Positions 3,904-5,773 of a stretch of 5,773 nucleotides of DNA are shown one piece after another. The position numbers and the translations under genes were made by a program. Where the stretch lies: the NCBI GenBank assembly GCA_025465385.1, contig JAODNG010000489.1, positions 1-5,773 on the forward strand, written 5' to 3'. The notes beneath the pieces are model-generated. The model made no database searches. It was not told where the DNA came from and saw nothing but the letters and a program-made list of their open reading frames with translations. Source of the DNA: Pseudonocardiales bacterium. Lineage in GTDB: Bacteria; Actinomycetota; Actinomycetes; Mycobacteriales; Pseudonocardiaceae. Positions within the stretch are counted from its first letter, which is position 1, and each line of letters starts with the position of its first letter.

Positions 3904-5773
3904 TTAGGTCCGCCACTTGACCGGGACGCGCGGATCGGGCTGGTATGAGCAGAGGTAGCCCGTCTTCACCGTGGTCGCCAGATGTGCCCCCAGAGCTGGG
4001 TGAGACCGCTCGATCCGCCGCAGGGAAGAACGCAATGACTTGCTGACGTTCGCGCGCGCTCGCTCGGCTGGCGAGTTGGCTTCCGCCGCGAGGTCGAGAA
4101 CGTGAAATTGTTGGCCGGGAGCGGCCAGTATCTTCCGCAGGTGTTGCAGGCCCTTTGTGTCCCTGAGGCGAATGACTACCCGCTGGAAGCCGATAGTCCA
4201 ATATTCCCCCTCGCGCCGGAAGACGGCGGCGGACGGGTCGCCGGCGAACGGGTCGAGCTGCGATTGCGGCCGTATAGGGTCCCGGGGTAGGCAGGCCTGG
4301 GTTGCGACGACCTCGTCGTAGAGCTGGTTCATTCCCAGCTCCTGGGCCGACTGCAGGGCGTCTGCGAGCAGCTGTCTGGCTCGCTGACGGTCCAAGGTGG
4401 CGCCGCGCCGGGCGAGCATGGCGCCGTAGGCGCCCTGTGCCAGGGCGAGGTAGGGCCGAGCGCCGATCCGCTCGCTGGTCTCGATGGCCACCTCAAAGTG
4501 GCGGCCGGCTGCGTCGAAGCGGGACAGGGCCGCGGCCAGTATCCCGAGGTAATAGGCGATGGGTCCGCCCGCGGCGACGGCGTCTCGCCCGGCTAAGGCC
4601 CAGCGGCGCTCGTACGGGCGAACGAGGTCGTAAATGGCCGCCCCCTCGTGGATGGCTCCGGCGTGGGCAGCAAGCGACGTAACACACATGCCAGTCATGG
4701 ACAGCCAGAATGGGGGCGGGATCCGGTCTCGGGCGCGCCAGATCGCGGGGAAGGCTTCCTTGACGCCAGTGCGGTCCCCGGCGAGACAGACGAAGGCCAG
4801 GTTCACCAGCCTCGCGAGTTCGGGTGGATGTTCGCGCCCCGCGGGCTCAAAGTAGGCAGCGCACTCTTGAGGCCGCCCCTGCAGGGCCCGGAGCACCGCC
4901 ATCTGGACGTGGTGTGAGATCCGCACGTTCACGTCGCCGACCTGCTCGCCGAGCGCCAGCGCCCGCAGGGCGAAGGCCTCAGTGTCGGTGAACTCACCGC
5001 GCAACATCGCCTGCGTCGCGCGGAACATGAGCGAGTGGGCGATGAAGTGCGGATACCCGGCTCGGTGGGCCAGCGCCTCGTGTACCTCGATCTCGCGATC
5101 GGCTCCACGCATGTCGCCTATCTCGAACAGGTCTGCGAGACGCCAGACGTGCCCGGCTAGCTCCAGGGAGAAATCGTCGGCCTGCTGGGCGAGTTCGATG
5201 ATCTCGGTTGACAGGCTCACGCGCTCGGCAACGTTGTCCGGACCCCACACCGCGAGGTGACGAGCGTGCAGGGCGTAAGCGAGGGTCGGGCCGTCCCCTA
5301 GGCGGCGGGCTAACTCCAAGGACGCTCGGCTCAACGCATCCCTTCTGGCCAGCGAGTCGAACGGCGAGAGGTACAGCGCGGTGGCCAGCCGGGCCAGCAC
5401 GCGGACTTTAAGGAGAGTCTCCTGCTCACCCAGGGCCGTCAGGGCCTCATCGAGGAGCTCTACTTTGACCGGGTCGAACGACCAGGCCTCCATGTACGCG
5501 CCCCCGTAGCCGACCTCACCTACCCGAAGCGCTGCCTCGGCCAGTCGATGAGGATCCTGGAATTGCCGCGCGAGGAAGGTGGCGGACTGAAACGTCGCGC
5601 TCGCCTCGGAGACGTGCCCGGCCCACCACTGGGCGTCGCCCAGGGCAAGGAGCAAGCCGAAACGCTTCAAAGCGGCAGCCGGGTCGATCGTCGCCGCCCG
5701 TTCCAGGGCCGCGCGCAGGTTCGGCAGCTCGGTGGCGAGCCGGCGTAGCACCGGGTCGTCTCGCCCGGCGCGC
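3904..5773 (-). CDS. C-terminal part of a large TPR-type ATPase/transcriptional regulator (AfsR/LuxR-like), 5' end outside window
   Basis: The reverse frame is open through the right edge. Upstream of the GTG at 5751 it still reads R-A-G-R-D-D-P, so that GTG is internal and the true start lies beyond the window. It ends at TAA (3906-3904). Residues below are counted from 5751. The start, LRRLATELPNLRAALERA, is the segment that normally follows an NB-ARC/AAA ATPase domain. Residues about 15-490 are helical TPR-like repeats, including GPIAYYLGILAAALSRFDAA, typical of these regulators. From about 505 comes a conserved C-terminal domain: FRREGEYWTIGF, LRDTKGLQHLRKIL, FHVLDL (549-554), SPAERARANVSKSLRSSLRRI, HPALGAHL and a PDPRVPVKW ending. 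The charged helical linker usually found between HVLDL and the AERAR segment appears missing. Two TTA codons occur (5313-5311 and 4596-4594). No DNA-binding domain is in view. It may control the adjacent isonitrile genes, but this is not shown. Confidence 0.85.
   Translation of the reverse strand, partial: RAGRDDPVLRRLATELPNLRAALERAATIDPAAALKRFGLLLALGDAQWWAGHVSEASATFQSATFLARQFQDPHRLAEAALRVGEVGYGGAYMEAWSFDPVKVELLDEALTALGEQETLLKVRVLARLATALYLSPFDSLARRDALSRASLELARRLGDGPTLAYALHARHLAVWGPDNVAERVSLSTEIIELAQQADDFSLELAGHVWRLADLFEIGDMRGADREIEVHEALAHRAGYPHFIAHSLMFRATQAMLRGEFTDTEAFALRALALGEQVGDVNVRISHHVQMAVLRALQGRPQECAAYFEPAGREHPPELARLVNLAFVCLAGDRTGVKEAFPAIWRARDRIPPPFWLSMTGMCVTSLAAHAGAIHEGAAIYDLVRPYERRWALAGRDAVAAGGPIAYYLGILAAALSRFDAAGRHFEVAIETSERIGARPYLALAQGAYGAMLARRGATLDRQRARQLLADALQSAQELGMNQLYDEVVATQACLPRDPIRPQSQLDPFAGDPSAAVFRREGEYWTIGFQRVVIRLRDTKGLQHLRKILAAPGQQFHVLDLAAEANSPAERARANVSKSLRSSLRRIERSHPALGAHLATTVKTGYLCSYQPDPRVPVKWRT

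Noticed and set aside
5749..5751. GTG as the start of the reverse-strand regulator
   Set aside because: The frame stays open to the right edge, and the sequence begins in the middle of the segment that normally follows an ATPase domain, so it is an internal Val codon.
1..5773. CRISPR arrays, tRNA/rRNA genes, transposases or IS ends
   Set aside because: No regularly spaced repeat array, cloverleaf, rRNA-like stretch or transposase frame was seen. The only repeat found is the two-copy operator.

Overview
The window is high-GC DNA from an actinobacterium. This rests on strong G/C bias at third codon positions, GTG as well as ATG starts, and two C-terminal regulator fragments of a type typical of Actinobacteria. 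The sequence alone does not settle the genus. A Streptomyces-like or other filamentous actinomycete would fit.

Layout, left to right. Positions 1-486 (+) hold the 3' end of a large helical-repeat regulator. A 123-bp intergenic region follows, with a possible terminator hairpin and a structured promoter/operator. At 610-2516 (+) lie two translationally coupled genes: an isonitrile (isocyanide) synthase of the PvcA/IsnA/DIT1 family and a TauD-type Fe(II)/2-oxoglutarate oxygenase of the PvcB/IsnB type. At 2551-3339 (+), 34 bp further on, is a MEDS-domain (DcmR sensory) protein, probably in the same transcript. A second 141-bp intergenic region carries a near copy of the first operator. It precedes 3481-3879 (+), a small NTF2-like/lumazine-binding-2 protein. 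Convergent to it, 3904 to the right edge (-) is the C-terminal part of a second large helical-repeat regulator.

How the genes may work together. The first two enzymes form the minimal known cassette for turning an aromatic amino acid (Tyr or Trp) into an isonitrile and then, usually, a vinyl isonitrile. No PvcC/PvcD homologue, glycosyltransferase, NRPS or transporter is visible here, so the final product is open. The MEDS protein is a candidate small-molecule sensor and the NTF2-like protein a candidate binding or tailoring protein.

The strongest non-coding signal is a 44-bp element found twice, 533-576 and 3374-3417, with 39/44 identical bases. One copy lies before the isonitrile synthase and one before the NTF2-like gene. 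Each copy contains two TGTC-N8-GACA-type dyads 23 bp apart, so the two units very probably form one regulon under one transcription factor. The isonitrile genes plus a MEDS protein plus an NTF2-like protein, tied together by this operator, are the part of the window most likely to be undescribed.
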